DNA from: Flavobacterium sp. 9AF
Lineage (GTDB): Bacteria > Bacteroidota > Bacteroidia > Flavobacteriales > Flavobacteriaceae
DNA: 64,000 bases
Assembly (NCBI RefSeq): GCF_902506265.1
Contig: NZ_LR733556.1
Coordinates: forward strand, 62,001 to 126,000
Reading direction: 5' to 3'
Shown piece after piece: positions 43,722-52,528 of the stretch. Within the stretch, counting starts at the first letter, position 1, and the number at the start of each line of letters is the position of its first letter. Below the pieces are notes generated by a model. The model saw nothing but the letters and a program-made list of their open reading frames with translations, ran no database searches and was not told the DNA's origin. The translations under genes were made by a program, and so were the position numbers.

Positions 43722-45467
43722 ATGAAAAAATTTTTACTATGCTTTATTTTATCTATTTCATTTAATTTTTATTCGCAAACTCCTTCATTTGAATGGGCGC
43801 ATCATTTTGGGAATACTGCAGCCATTTTAGTTTATGATAATATAACTGATGCATCTGGTAATGTTTACATAACTGGAGAATATTCTGGAACAATTGATTT
43901 TGACCCAGGTTCTGGAACAGCAATGCAAACATCAAATGGAAGTGGGAATGATATATTTATATTAAAATTAAGCGCATCTGGTTCTTATGTCTGGGTTAAA
44001 ACTTATGGTGGAACTGGTATAGATTTAGGACAAAGACTTGCAGTCGATAATGCTGGGAATGTATATGTAGGAGGTCGTTTTCAAAATAGTTTTAGTTTTG
44101 GATCATTAGGAACAGTTTCTAGCGGAGGTGGTTATGATGGATTTCTTTTAAAAATGGATACTAACGGTAATCCACTTTGGTTTAGAACAGCAGTAAGTTC
44201 TGGTAATGATTTTTTTACAGGAGTAGATGTTGATAGTAGTGGAAATGTTTATGCATGTGGTAGTTATACTCAAGCTTTAACACTTGGGTCAGGTTACTCT
44301 TGGGGAATTAGTGCATCAGGAACTTATGATTATTTTGTTGCTAAGTTTGACAGTAATGGAACTATTTTATATGCATACCCGTTTGGTAATGGTTATGATG
44401 ATATAGCTTACAATTTAAAACTATCAAATGATGAAAGTCGTTTTGCTGTATGTGGCGAATTTAGGGCTTCTGTAGATTTTGACCCTAGTTCTTCTAATTA
44501 TACTTTATTTTCATTAAATGGAAGTTATACAAGTGCGTTTGTGCAGGTTTTAAATGCAAGTTATGGTTATTTAATATATGCCAAAAGATTTGGTTCAACT
44601 TCTTCAGCTAACCAAGCTTTTGAATTAGCTTTTGATAGTCAAAATAACATACATATAGTGGGTAGATTTGCTGGTTCAACAGGTTATTTTGATTACCCTT
44701 CAAATCCTGCGAGCTCTTATTTAGCAAATTCAAATGGAGGTAGTGGATTTGATGGGTATGTAGTAAAATATAACGCAAATGGAGCATTTGTTTGGGTTAA
44801 AAGTTTTCAAGGAATTGGTTCAGGTACAAATGAACAAGCTACTTGTGTTTCGGTTGATGTTTCAGATAATGTATATGTTGCAGGAACTTTTAATAGTTTT
44901 GGGGGAATGGATTTAGACCCTTCATCAACTACCGTTAGCGCTCCAAATTATGGAAGTACTTCAGGAACAAGTGATATTTTTCTTGTTAGTTTAAATAGTG
45001 CAGGTAATTATCTTTGGGGATATTCATATACAAATAGTAATAATAATGATAATATTTGGGCATTAACAGTAGATAGTAATTATAATTTAATTGCTTCTGG
45101 ATATTTTAATTCGACACAAATTGATATTGACCCATTGTCTTCTGCGGGCAATCAATTAATAACTGGAAACACTAATGGGAGTAATGATATTTTTATTACA
45201 AAATTGTCACAAGCAACTTTGATGAATGATAATTTCGCTAAAAATGAAGGTATAATTTATTATCCAAATCCAGTAAAAGATATTTTTATTTTTGAATCAA
45301 ATGAAGAAATAGCAAGTGTTGAATTGTTTACTTTATCTGGTTCAAAGATTAATACAGAAATAAGAAATAATTCAATTGATATTTCACATCTGCAATCGGG
45401 AATGTATATTGTTAAAGCAATCACTTTTGATGGCAAACAATTTACAAATAAGATAATAAAAAAATAG
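43722..45467 (+). CDS. SBBP-repeat type IX secreted protein
   Basis: The 581-residue protein has a signal peptide (MKKFLLCFILSISFNFYSQ) and a long series of SBBP-type beta-propeller repeats, each about 50 residues, as in DASGNVYITGEYSGTIDFDP, VDNAGNVYVGGRFQ, VDSSGNVYACGSYT and VDVSDNVYVAGTFN. A type A type IX sorting domain starts near residue 505 (IYYPNPVKDIFIFESN ... LQSGMYIVKAITFDGK). It should be exported by the type IX system, trimmed by PorU and displayed or released. Function is unknown; similar proteins are adhesin- or surface-layer-like. Its promoter carries the best copy of the LytTR-type repeat, so it is the leading candidate target of the upstream kinase and regulator. Confidence 0.85.
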   Translation: MKKFLLCFILSISFNFYSQTPSFEWAHHFGNTAAILVYDNITDASGNVYITGEYSGTIDFDPGSGTAMQTSNGSGNDIFILKLSASGSYVWVKTYGGTGIDLGQRLAVDNAGNVYVGGRFQNSFSFGSLGTVSSGGGYDGFLLKMDTNGNPLWFRTAVSSGNDFFTGVDVDSSGNVYACGSYTQALTLGSGYSWGISASGTYDYFVAKFDSNGTILYAYPFGNGYDDIAYNLKLSNDESRFAVCGEFRASVDFDPSSSNYTLFSLNGSYTSAFVQVLNASYGYLIYAKRFGSTSSANQAFELAFDSQNNIHIVGRFAGSTGYFDYPSNPASSYLANSNGGSGFDGYVVKYNANGAFVWVKSFQGIGSGTNEQATCVSVDVSDNVYVAGTFNSFGGMDLDPSSTTVSAPNYGSTSGTSDIFLVSLNSAGNYLWGYSYTNSNNNDNIWALTVDSNYNLIASGYFNSTQIDIDPLSSAGNQLITGNTNGSNDIFITKLSQATLMNDNFAKNEGIIYYPNPVKDIFIFESNEEIASVELFTLSGSKINTEIRNNSIDISHLQSGMYIVKAITFDGKQFTNKIIKK

Positions 45468-45472
45468 AATTT

Positions 45473-45503
45473 AAAAAAAGCGACTTAAAAAGTCGCTTTT
45501 TTT
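45473..45503 (+). terminator. Strong terminator after the SBBP cargo gene
   Basis: AAAAAAAGCGACTT (45473-45486) pairs with AAGTCGCTTTTTTT (45490-45503), a perfect 14-bp stem with a 3-nt loop. The T run is shared with the first half of the next LytTR-type repeat. Confidence 0.9.
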
Positions 45504-45567
45504 AGAAGTCGAAAATGTACGCTTAGAAGTTTATTAAAAATAATGAATGAATTGAAATTTATTTTCG
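45501..45567 (+). promoter_or_regulatory. LytTR-type direct repeat and -7 box for the second cargo gene (operator 3)
   Basis: TTTAGAAGTC (45501-45510) and CTTAGAAGTT (45522-45531) are direct repeats with a 21-bp period. The -7-like TATTTTCG (45560-45567, one mismatch) starts after 28 bp. This is the same geometry as operators 1 and 2, and it directly follows a terminator, so it must drive the next gene. Confidence 0.65.
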
Positions 45568-45592
45568 TGTTAAAATTCTAAATATTATAATT

Positions 45593-46606
45593 ATGAAAAA
45601 AAGGCTACTCTTTATTTTAGTTGGTGTTGTTTCAACTTTTGCACAAACACCAGATAGAAAATTTTCGTTCACAAATGGTTCTTTAACTGATGATCTTAGT
45701 GCTGCATTTATAACTCCAGTCGGGAATGCTAGAACACTTATTGCAGATAGAACAAATACGGCCAATAATGCTATTACTATTAATTCAGATTATTTAGCAT
45801 TTTCAATGGATAATTTAATGTCTCAAAGTTTTACAGTTAGTTTTTTTATTAAAACTTCTGATAATAATTTAAATACCAAAATATTAGTTGCTAATCGAGC
45901 GAATAATTATACAGGATTGGGATATGTTTTGGGATTGAGAGTTGGTAAATTAGAATTATTTCCTCAAATGGAAGTAACAACTCAATTTACAAGTTCAGGC
46001 AGTTATAATGTAGCGCCTATTTTTCAAAATTTTGGGAATATAGGAACCTATTCTGTAAATAATAACCAGTGGCATCACGTGGTATTGGTAGGTGAAAGTT
46101 TTCAAAATCCTGGAAGTTGTGGCTTTAATTTTAAAATCTATGTTGATGGAAATATAGATAGCCAACCTCAATTAATGTATCCCTATCAAACAGCTCAACA
46201 AACTTATATAAGTCATACCATTGTAAATACAAATTTGCCACTAGGTATAACTCAAAATACAACTTATAAATATTCTGATGGGTTCGATGATTTATGGTAT
46301 TTTACAACCGCTTTGACTCCTGCACAAATTGCTAGTTTAGTAACTACACTAGATATAGATGATTTTACTATTGAATCTAATCTTATTTTTTATCCAAACC
46401 CTGTAAACAATATTTTAAATATTCAGTCTATTGATGAGGTAGAGGCAATTGAAATATTTAGTTTAACCGGACAAAAAATAGTAAGCAATAAGTTTGATAA
46501 TAAAATTGATATTTCAAGTCTTCAATCAGGTATTTATTTAGTAGAAATTAAGACGGTTTCAGGTAAAAAAGTAGCAAAAAAAATAATGAAAAATAATGAA
46601 AAATAA
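45593..46606 (+). CDS. LamG-like domain type IX secreted protein
   Basis: The 337-residue protein has a signal peptide (MKKRLLFILVGVVSTFAQ). A concanavalin A/LamG-like domain (about 30-255) follows, with FSFTNGSLTDDLS, SFTVSFFIKTSDNN and WHHVVLVGESF, and DGFDDLWYFTTALTPAQIAS as the classic LamG ending. The type A type IX sorting domain begins near residue 268 (IFYPNPVNNILNIQ ... LQSGIYLVEIKTVSGKK). LamG folds often bind glycans. The sorting domain closely resembles that of the preceding cargo protein. Promoter architecture suggests co-regulation with the kinase and the SBBP protein. A lipoprotein gene follows 34 bp downstream and may share the transcript. Confidence 0.85.
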   Translation: MKKRLLFILVGVVSTFAQTPDRKFSFTNGSLTDDLSAAFITPVGNARTLIADRTNTANNAITINSDYLAFSMDNLMSQSFTVSFFIKTSDNNLNTKILVANRANNYTGLGYVLGLRVGKLELFPQMEVTTQFTSSGSYNVAPIFQNFGNIGTYSVNNNQWHHVVLVGESFQNPGSCGFNFKIYVDGNIDSQPQLMYPYQTAQQTYISHTIVNTNLPLGITQNTTYKYSDGFDDLWYFTTALTPAQIASLVTTLDIDDFTIESNLIFYPNPVNNILNIQSIDEVEAIEIFSLTGQKIVSNKFDNKIDISSLQSGIYLVEIKTVSGKKVAKKIMKNNEK

Positions 46607-46640
46607 TTAGCGTTTTAAAGTTTAATTTTAATGGAATAGT

Positions 46641-47117
46641 ATGAAAAATATAGTAAATATTTTATTTATATTAAGTTTAGTTGTTGCCTCATGTTCAACA
46701 GACAATGATGAAATTGCAAATGGTGAAGATATAACCCAATATCAAGCTACTTGGATATTAAATGCAAGAGAAGATGCTAATGGAAATGCTGTAAGTATTT
46801 CTTCTTGTGAAAACGGAAGAAACAAAATAATACTTGCAAATAATAATTTAGGAAATATTGTGTTAGGTTCAACTATTTATAATGGTAATGGTTTTATTTG
46901 TGGAGAAAGCACGACTATATATGCATATGATCTTGTAAATTCAAAAATAGTTTTTACAAACTCAAACAATGATTACACCATAACTTATCAAATTATTAGT
47001 GTAGATAATTCTACTTTAGTACTTAAAAAAATAGGGACGAGTACAAATGGAGTAACAACTACTATTGAAAATCCACTGAAAGAAACTTATACAAAACAAG
47101 TTTCTAGTGGAATTTAA
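46641..47117 (+). CDS. Lipoprotein of unknown function (lipocalin-like pattern)
   Basis: The 158-residue protein has lipobox VVASCS (Cys18). The mature part is beta-rich: YQATWILNAREDANGN, an SISSCENGRNKIILANNNLG segment with a second Cys, FICGES, and IVFTNSNNDYTITYQIISVD. This alternation resembles lipocalin-like lipoproteins of Bacteroidetes. No enzymatic motif is visible. It is 34 bp downstream of the LamG cargo gene on the same strand, and a terminator follows at 47164, so it may be the last gene of the LytTR-controlled set. Confidence 0.65.
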   Translation: MKNIVNILFILSLVVASCSTDNDEIANGEDITQYQATWILNAREDANGNAVSISSCENGRNKIILANNNLGNIVLGSTIYNGNGFICGESTTIYAYDLVNSKIVFTNSNNDYTITYQIISVDNSTLVLKKIGTSTNGVTTTIENPLKETYTKQVSSGI

Positions 47118-47163
47118 TTAGATAAGAAAGTTTTTGGTGTTTTTTATAGATATTTTTTGTGAT

Positions 47164-47188
47164 AAGCAACTCAATATTTGGGTTGCTT
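47164..47188 (+). terminator. Terminator after the lipoprotein gene
   Basis: AAGCAACTCAA (47164-47174) pairs with TTGGGTTGCTT (47178-47188), with one G-T pair and a 3-nt loop, followed by TTTTTTA. It also lies downstream of the convergent truncated haemoglobin gene. Confidence 0.8.
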
Positions 47189-47191
47189 TTT

Positions 47192-47563
47192 TTATTGAAA
47201 TTTAATTTGCATTACGGTTGCCATGCTTAATGCATTCGTTTTCATTTGTTCAGCTATTTTTCCTTTAAAATGAGCATCAATAGTAGTGTGTAAATGTTTT
47301 ATCCAAGTATCAAAATGTTCTTTTGTAAAATTATGTTTATAATGTACCTCTTTATGAATTTGAAACATATTGTTAGAATATCCACCTTTTAAAAATAAAG
47401 ACTGTTCCCAAAATGTGGCAAGAATATCAAAATGTTCTTCTAAATGCTCTGAAACTTTTGTTAACTTGGTAAAGAAAAAATTAATAGAATCATCATTTAG
47501 AAGTTTTTCATAAAACTTTCGCATGATTAATGCAATATCTTCTCTTGTTTCTATATCTGTCAT
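47192..47563 (-). CDS. Group III truncated haemoglobin
   Basis: I use the ATG at 47563 (MTDIETREDIALIMRKFYEK); the upstream extension is hydrophobic and unlike the family. The 123-residue protein fits the two-over-two globin pattern of group III members: LMRKFYEKLL-type helix A/B, LEEHFDILATFWEQSLFLKGGY, HKEVHYKHNFTKEHFDTWI with the proximal His region, and KMKTN-type end. Possible roles include binding O2, NO or sulfide in low-oxygen conditions. It is monocistronic and convergent to the lipoprotein gene. Confidence 0.85.
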   Translation of the reverse strand: MTDIETREDIALIMRKFYEKLLNDDSINFFFTKLTKVSEHLEEHFDILATFWEQSLFLKGGYSNNMFQIHKEVHYKHNFTKEHFDTWIKHLHTTIDAHFKGKIAEQMKTNALSMATVMQIKFQ

Positions 47564-47591
47564 TTTAAAATTAAAAATTAAAAGAAAAAAA

Positions 47592-47653
47592 GTCATTTCG
47601 AAGGAATGGAGTATCTTATTTGTTAAAGATTTCTCGAATTCAATCGAAATGAC
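47592..47653. repeat. Palindromic intergenic repeat (GTCATTTCGA...TCGAAATGAC)
   Basis: GTCATTTCGA (47592-47601) and TCGAAATGAC (47644-47653) form a 10-bp inverted pair around 42 bp containing AAAGATTTCTCGAATTCA. Similar REP-like sequences (GTCATTTCGA followed by GA-rich text) are widespread in Bacteroidetes intergenic regions. It lies between the haemoglobin start and the gcvP stop. Confidence 0.65.
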
Positions 47654-47714
47654 AATTATATTAATAAACTAAGAATTAATAATTTAAAAATAATTACTAA
47701 TTACCAGTAGCTAA

Positions 47715-50576
47715 TTAAGCATAAGCTTCAATAGGAGCACAAGAACAAATTAAGTTTCTGTCTCCATATGCATCGTCAACTCGACGAACACTTGGCCAAA
47801 ATTTATTTTCAGCAATATAATCTAATGGATAGGCTGCATCTTCTCTTGTATAAGGCATGTTCCATTCGTTAGATGTTAACATTTCTAAAGTATGTGGAGC
47901 ATTTTTTAATACATTGTTGCTTTCTTCTTTAGAGCAATTTTCGATTTCTTTACGAATAGCTATCATAGCATCACAAAAACGATCTAATTCATCTAAATCT
48001 TCAGATTCTGTTGGTTCTATCATTAATGTTCCAGCAACTGGGAAAGATACTGTTGGCGCATGGAAACCATAATCCATTAAACGTTTGGCAATATCACCTA
48101 CTTCAATTCCATTTTCTTTAAAAGAACGACAATCTAAAATCATTTCGTGAGCTGCTCTTCCACATTCTCCTGTATATAAAATAGGGTAATGCTCTTCAAA
48201 GCGTGCTTTCATATAATTAGCATTTAAGATTGCATATTCAGTAGCTTTTCTTAATCCTTCAGCTCCCATCATTGTAATATATCCATAAGAAATCAAGCAA
48301 ACTAAAGCCGATCCATAAGGTGCAGATGAAATTGCTGTAATGGCTTGTTCACCACCAACCTTTAAAATTGGATTAGTTGGTAGGAAAGGAACTAGTTTTT
48401 CGTTAACACAAATTGGTCCTACACCAGGTCCACCACCACCATGAGGTATAGCAAAGGTTTTGTGTAAATTTAAGTGACAAACATCTGCCCCAATAGTCGC
48501 AGGATTTGTTAATCCTACTTGAGCATTCATATTAGCACCGTCCATATATACTAAACCTCCGTTATCATGAATTAATTGCGTAATTTCAATAATTGAAGAT
48601 TCATATACACCATGCGTAGAAGGGTAAGTTACCATTAAACAAGATAAATTATCTTTGTGTTCAATTGCTTTAGCTCTTAAATCTTCTACATCAATATTTC
48701 CTTCAGGAGTAGTTTTGGTTACAATTATTTGCATTCCAGCCATTGCAGCAGAAGCAGGATTTGTTCCGTGAGCAGATGATGGAATTAAACAAACATTACG
48801 ATGTCCTTCATTTCTAGATATATGGTAAGCACGAATGGCCATTAAACCAGCATATTCTCCTTGCGCACCAGAGTTTGGTTGTAATGTGGTTCCAGCAAAT
48901 CCAGTAATTACATTTAATTGTTGCTCTAATTTTTTAAGCATGGTAATATAACCTTCTGCTTGTTCAATAGGAGCAAATGGGTGAATGCTGTTCCAATTAG
49001 GCATCGATAAAGGCAGCATTTCTGAAGCTGCATTTAATTTCATAGTGCACGATCCTAAAGAAATCATTGAATGATTTAATGATAAATCTTTACGTTCTAA
49101 TTTTTTAATATAACGCATCAACTGGCTTTCAGAATGATGGTTATTGAAAACTTCATGTGTTAAGAAAGAAGAAGTCCTTTTTAAAGTAGCAGGAATATAA
49201 TTTGAATCGTTAGCCATTATTTCATCGATTGAAGTAACAATTGATGTTGTTTTTCCACTAATGGTTTCAAATATGCTTAAAATATTGTTTAAGTCAGAAA
49301 TAGAAGTAGTTTCATTAATTGCTATTGAAACTAAATTTTTATTTGGATAGAAAAAGTTAATCGCTTTTGCTTCTGCTAACTCTTTTACTTTATTTGAATC
49401 GTTTACTTCTACAAGAATTGTATCAAAAAAATGGGTGTTCTTTTGCTCAAATCCTAATAAGTTCAAAGACTCAGAAAGTAAAACAGCTGAAGCATGTACT
49501 TTGTTGGCAATATATTTCAGTCCTTTTGGGCCATGATATACTGCATACATTCCTGCCATAACAGCTAATAATACTTGAGCTGTACAAATGTTTGAAGTTG
49601 CTTTTTCCCTTTTGATATGCTGTTCACGTGTGCCTAATGCCATACGCAAAGCTCTTTTTCCGTTAGCGTCAATAGAAACTCCAATAATTCTACCAGGCAT
49701 TGATCTTTTGTATTCTTCTTTTGTGGCAAAATAAGCAGCATGAGGCCCCCCATAACCCATTGGAATACCAAAACGTTGTGTTGTTCCTACTACAACAGCC
49801 GCGCCCATTTCTCCTGGAGATGTTAAGGTTGCTAAAGATAAAATGTCTGCTGCAACAGCAACTTTTATTTCTTTTTCATTAGCTTTAGCTATAAATGAGC
49901 GATAATCTGTTACTTGTCCAAATTTTCCAGGATATTGAAGAATGGCACCAAAAAAATCTTCAGTAAATTCAAAGGTTTCGTGATTGCCAATTACTAATTC
50001 AATTCCAATAGGAGTAGAACGTGTTTGTAAAACAGATAAAGTTTGAGGTAAAATTTCTTCAGAAACGAAGAATTTGTTTATATTATTTTTCTTTTGATCG
50101 CGAGTACGCACATCAAATAGTAATGTCATAGCTTCAGCAGCAGCAGTTCCTTCATCAAGCAGAGAAGCATTTGCAATCTCCATTCCAGAAAGTTCAGTTA
50201 CTACCGTTTGAAAATTCAAAATAGCTTCTAAACGTCCTTGAGCAATTTCAGCTTGATAAGGTGTATAAGCCGTGTACCAACCTGGGTTTTCAAAAATATT
50301 TCTTTGAATGGGTGCGGGTACAATTGTAGGATGATATCCTAGTCCAATATAAGATTTGAAAACTTTATTTTTTTTACCTAGTTCCATGATATGCGTAGCA
50401 TATTCATATTCTGTCATAGCAGGATCAAGGGTTAAATCTTTTTTTAAACGAATTCCATCTGGAAAAGTTTCATAAAGTAGCTGGTCCATATTAGAAACGC
50501 CTATTGTTTTAAACATATGCGTTAGGTCAGTTTCTCTTGGCCCAATGTGTCTTAAAGCAAATGAGTCTGTTTTCAT
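47715..50576 (-). CDS. gcvP: Glycine dehydrogenase (aminomethyl-transferring), glycine cleavage P protein
   Basis: GcvP decarboxylates glycine and transfers the aminomethyl group to the H protein. The 953-residue protein has the usual single-chain length. Its N-terminal half carries RHIGPRETDLTHM and YIGLGYHPTIVPAPIQRNIF, and its C-terminal half SAHGTNPASAAMAGM and the PLP-lysine motif HLNLHKTFAIPHGGGGPGVG (Lys706). It is monocistronic on this strand. The 5' region contains a candidate -7 TACTTTTG at 50670-50663, giving a leader of about 80 nt, and further TAATTTTG matches at 50656-50649. No glycine riboswitch was recognised. Confidence 0.97.
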   Translation of the reverse strand: MKTDSFALRHIGPRETDLTHMFKTIGVSNMDQLLYETFPDGIRLKKDLTLDPAMTEYEYATHIMELGKKNKVFKSYIGLGYHPTIVPAPIQRNIFENPGWYTAYTPYQAEIAQGRLEAILNFQTVVTELSGMEIANASLLDEGTAAAEAMTLLFDVRTRDQKKNNINKFFVSEEILPQTLSVLQTRSTPIGIELVIGNHETFEFTEDFFGAILQYPGKFGQVTDYRSFIAKANEKEIKVAVAADILSLATLTSPGEMGAAVVVGTTQRFGIPMGYGGPHAAYFATKEEYKRSMPGRIIGVSIDANGKRALRMALGTREQHIKREKATSNICTAQVLLAVMAGMYAVYHGPKGLKYIANKVHASAVLLSESLNLLGFEQKNTHFFDTILVEVNDSNKVKELAEAKAINFFYPNKNLVSIAINETTSISDLNNILSIFETISGKTTSIVTSIDEIMANDSNYIPATLKRTSSFLTHEVFNNHHSESQLMRYIKKLERKDLSLNHSMISLGSCTMKLNAASEMLPLSMPNWNSIHPFAPIEQAEGYITMLKKLEQQLNVITGFAGTTLQPNSGAQGEYAGLMAIRAYHISRNEGHRNVCLIPSSAHGTNPASAAMAGMQIIVTKTTPEGNIDVEDLRAKAIEHKDNLSCLMVTYPSTHGVYESSIIEITQLIHDNGGLVYMDGANMNAQVGLTNPATIGADVCHLNLHKTFAIPHGGGGPGVGPICVNEKLVPFLPTNPILKVGGEQAITAISSAPYGSALVCLISYGYITMMGAEGLRKATEYAILNANYMKARFEEHYPILYTGECGRAAHEMILDCRSFKENGIEVGDIAKRLMDYGFHAPTVSFPVAGTLMIEPTESEDLDELDRFCDAMIAIRKEIENCSKEESNNVLKNAPHTLEMLTSNEWNMPYTREDAAYPLDYIAENKFWPSVRRVDDAYGDRNLICSCAPIEAYA

Positions 50577-50755
50577 TTATCTAAATATAAGGTAAGTAAG
50601 TTGTGTTTAGTTATAAAATGGAACCACTATTTATGTAGAAATAGGGTTCAAAATTATTCCTGCAAAAGTAATTATTAAAGTTTTAATTATTTCCAAAATT
50701 AAATTGAAAATTTGTGATTTTTTGAACAAAAAGGGTATCTTATTAACACATTCGC

Positions 50756-50763
50756 TATTTTTG
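50756..50763 (+). promoter_or_regulatory. -7 promoter element directly before the UbiA-like gene
   Basis: TATTTTTG is a perfect match to TAnnTTTG and ends only 4 bp before the ATG at 50768. If it is the promoter, the mRNA would be leaderless or nearly so. No -33 TTG was found at the usual spacing. Confidence 0.5.
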
Positions 50764-50767
50764 TGAT

Positions 50768-51580
50768 ATGAAGAATTTAAAAAACCTTCTTGATTTTTAT
50801 ATAGAAAGCAGTTTGCATGTAGCTTTAGCAGTTTATGCACTTATTCAAATTACTTATTATAAACTTGATCTTCCATCAGATGAATCTGTTGTTTTATTTG
50901 GTTTTTTTGGAACTATTGTTGGCTATAATTTTATTAAGTATGATGAATTAGCTAGAGTAAAAAAAATAAAATTAAATAAAATGTTTAAAGCTATTATAGG
51001 ATTAAGTTTCTTTTCTTTTATAATCGCTTTTTACTACTTTTTAGAATTAAAAGCACTTACAAAATTTGTTTGTTTTATTACTTTAGGAATTACCATTTTA
51101 TACACTTTACCTTTATTTCCAAAAAAATCTAATATGCGTAATTGGAGTGGAATAAAAATTTATCTTGTAGCCATAGCTTGGGTAGCTGTAACAGTTGTGT
51201 TGCCAGTTTTAAACTCTAATTATATAGTGGATGTTTTTATTTTATTAAAAAGTATTCAGCGTTTTTTATTGGTCTTTATTTTGATGTTAGTTTTTGAAAT
51301 TATTGATTTGAAATTAGATGATAAAAGTTTGCAAACCATTCCACAAAAGATAGGGATAAATTCTACAAAAATGTTGATTTTTGTATTGTTGTTTTTTTTT
51401 ACAATTTTAGATTTTTTGAATGAAAATGTAAAAAGTAAACATCTTTATATTACAATTTTGGTAACAATAATTATTTGTTTGTTTACTGTTTTTGCGAATA
51501 GTAAACGAAATAAATACTATACAAGTTTTTGGGTTGAAAGTGTACCTTTGATTTGGTTACTTTTGTTAAATTTTATTTAA
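50768..51580 (+). CDS. UbiA-like prenyltransferase family membrane protein
   Basis: The 270-residue protein has eight or nine membrane helices. The second UbiA-type acidic motif is present in FEIIDLKLDDKSLQTIPQKI. At the position of the first NDxxDxxxD motif there is only YNFIKYDELARVKK, so one Asp is kept and the rest are changed. This points to a divergent UbiA member with altered or lost prenyltransferase activity. Diverged UbiA-like proteins of this kind are common in flavobacteria and unassigned. It is divergent from gcvP and followed by a LytTR membrane regulator after 111 bp. Confidence 0.65.
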   Translation: MKNLKNLLDFYIESSLHVALAVYALIQITYYKLDLPSDESVVLFGFFGTIVGYNFIKYDELARVKKIKLNKMFKAIIGLSFFSFIIAFYYFLELKALTKFVCFITLGITILYTLPLFPKKSNMRNWSGIKIYLVAIAWVAVTVVLPVLNSNYIVDVFILLKSIQRFLLVFILMLVFEIIDLKLDDKSLQTIPQKIGINSTKMLIFVLLFFFTILDFLNENVKSKHLYITILVTIIICLFTVFANSKRNKYYTSFWVESVPLIWLLLLNFI

Positions 51581-51691
51581 ATACTTAAGTATAGAAGGTT
51601 TAATGTTCATAAGTTTAAAATAAAACGTTTTTATATATACATTCGTTGCAATTTTTGCAAAATAAGAATAAAGGAGAAAAAACTTTTTTAT

Positions 51692-52528
51692 ATGTCTATT
51701 ACATCAAACAAAACAGTTTATAAAGATCGCTTTTTATGGATATTTTTTTATCCCTTAGCCTCATTGTCGTTTATTTTTATTGCAAATGATAATTCATTCT
51801 TAACTCTTATTTTTTTACCAACGTTTTTTACAGATGTTATTTTTGCATTAATTGTTACTTATTTTGTAGGTTTACTTTTAAAAAAAATGACTCTTTATCT
51901 TGATTTTAATTTTTCTTGGAATGATAATTTTAAAAAAAGAGTCAAACTTCAAATTTTATATGGAATTTTATTTCCATTATTTATATCGATGTTTTTAGAA
52001 ATTTTATATTTATATTTTATCCAAATTCCTCTTTCATCATCATCAATATTTTATTTAGAGTTTCCTTTAGCTTTTTTATTACTTTTATTAGCAAACAGTT
52101 TTTATGTTGCTAATTATTTCTTTATAGATAAGAATAAAATAATCAATTCAAGAGACAATCAGCATTACATTGAAAATGATATTTTAGCTTATATAATTGT
52201 ACAAAAAGGTTTTAAAGAGATTAAAATAGATTTGGTAGATTGTGCATTTATTAAGAGTGCAGAAAAAATGTTATGGTTATATGCATATAATGGTGAAATC
52301 TATCGTTTAAATGGGACTTTGGAAGAGTGGGAAAAAAAATTAAAAGAAAATTTTTTTAGAATAAATAGGCAATATCTTGCAAATGCTAAAGCAGTTGAAT
52401 CTGTTGTAAGTACAGCTACTAGGAAATTGCAAATTAATTTTATTTTTCCACAAAATGAAGAGATATATGTTTCTAAAGCAAATGCTTCTGAATTTAGAAA
52501 ATGGTGGAAAAGACAACAGTCCGTTTAA
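51692..52528 (+). CDS. Membrane-anchored LytTR DNA-binding protein
   Basis: The 278-residue protein has four predicted membrane helices (about 12-150) in place of a receiver domain. They are followed by a LytTR domain (about 175-275) with CAFIKSAEKMLWLYAYNGE, FFRINRQYLANAKAVESV and the end EFRKWWKR. It is therefore a one-component membrane-tethered regulator rather than a response regulator. Its ligand is unknown. AAGGAG at 51671-51676 lies 15 bp from the ATG, too far for a standard Shine-Dalgarno site. Its own upstream region contains the TTGCAATTTTTGCAA dyad at 51646-51660. The next gene, encoding a small outer-membrane-like protein, is a candidate target. Confidence 0.8.
   Translation: MSITSNKTVYKDRFLWIFFYPLASLSFIFIANDNSFLTLIFLPTFFTDVIFALIVTYFVGLLLKKMTLYLDFNFSWNDNFKKRVKLQILYGILFPLFISMFLEILYLYFIQIPLSSSSIFYLEFPLAFLLLLLANSFYVANYFFIDKNKIINSRDNQHYIENDILAYIIVQKGFKEIKIDLVDCAFIKSAEKMLWLYAYNGEIYRLNGTLEEWEKKLKENFFRINRQYLANAKAVESVVSTATRKLQINFIFPQNEEIYVSKANASEFRKWWKRQQSV

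Noticed and set aside
47496..47505. A TTTAGAAGTT 10-mer within the truncated haemoglobin gene.
   Set aside because: It is a single copy inside coding sequence with no partner 21 bp away.
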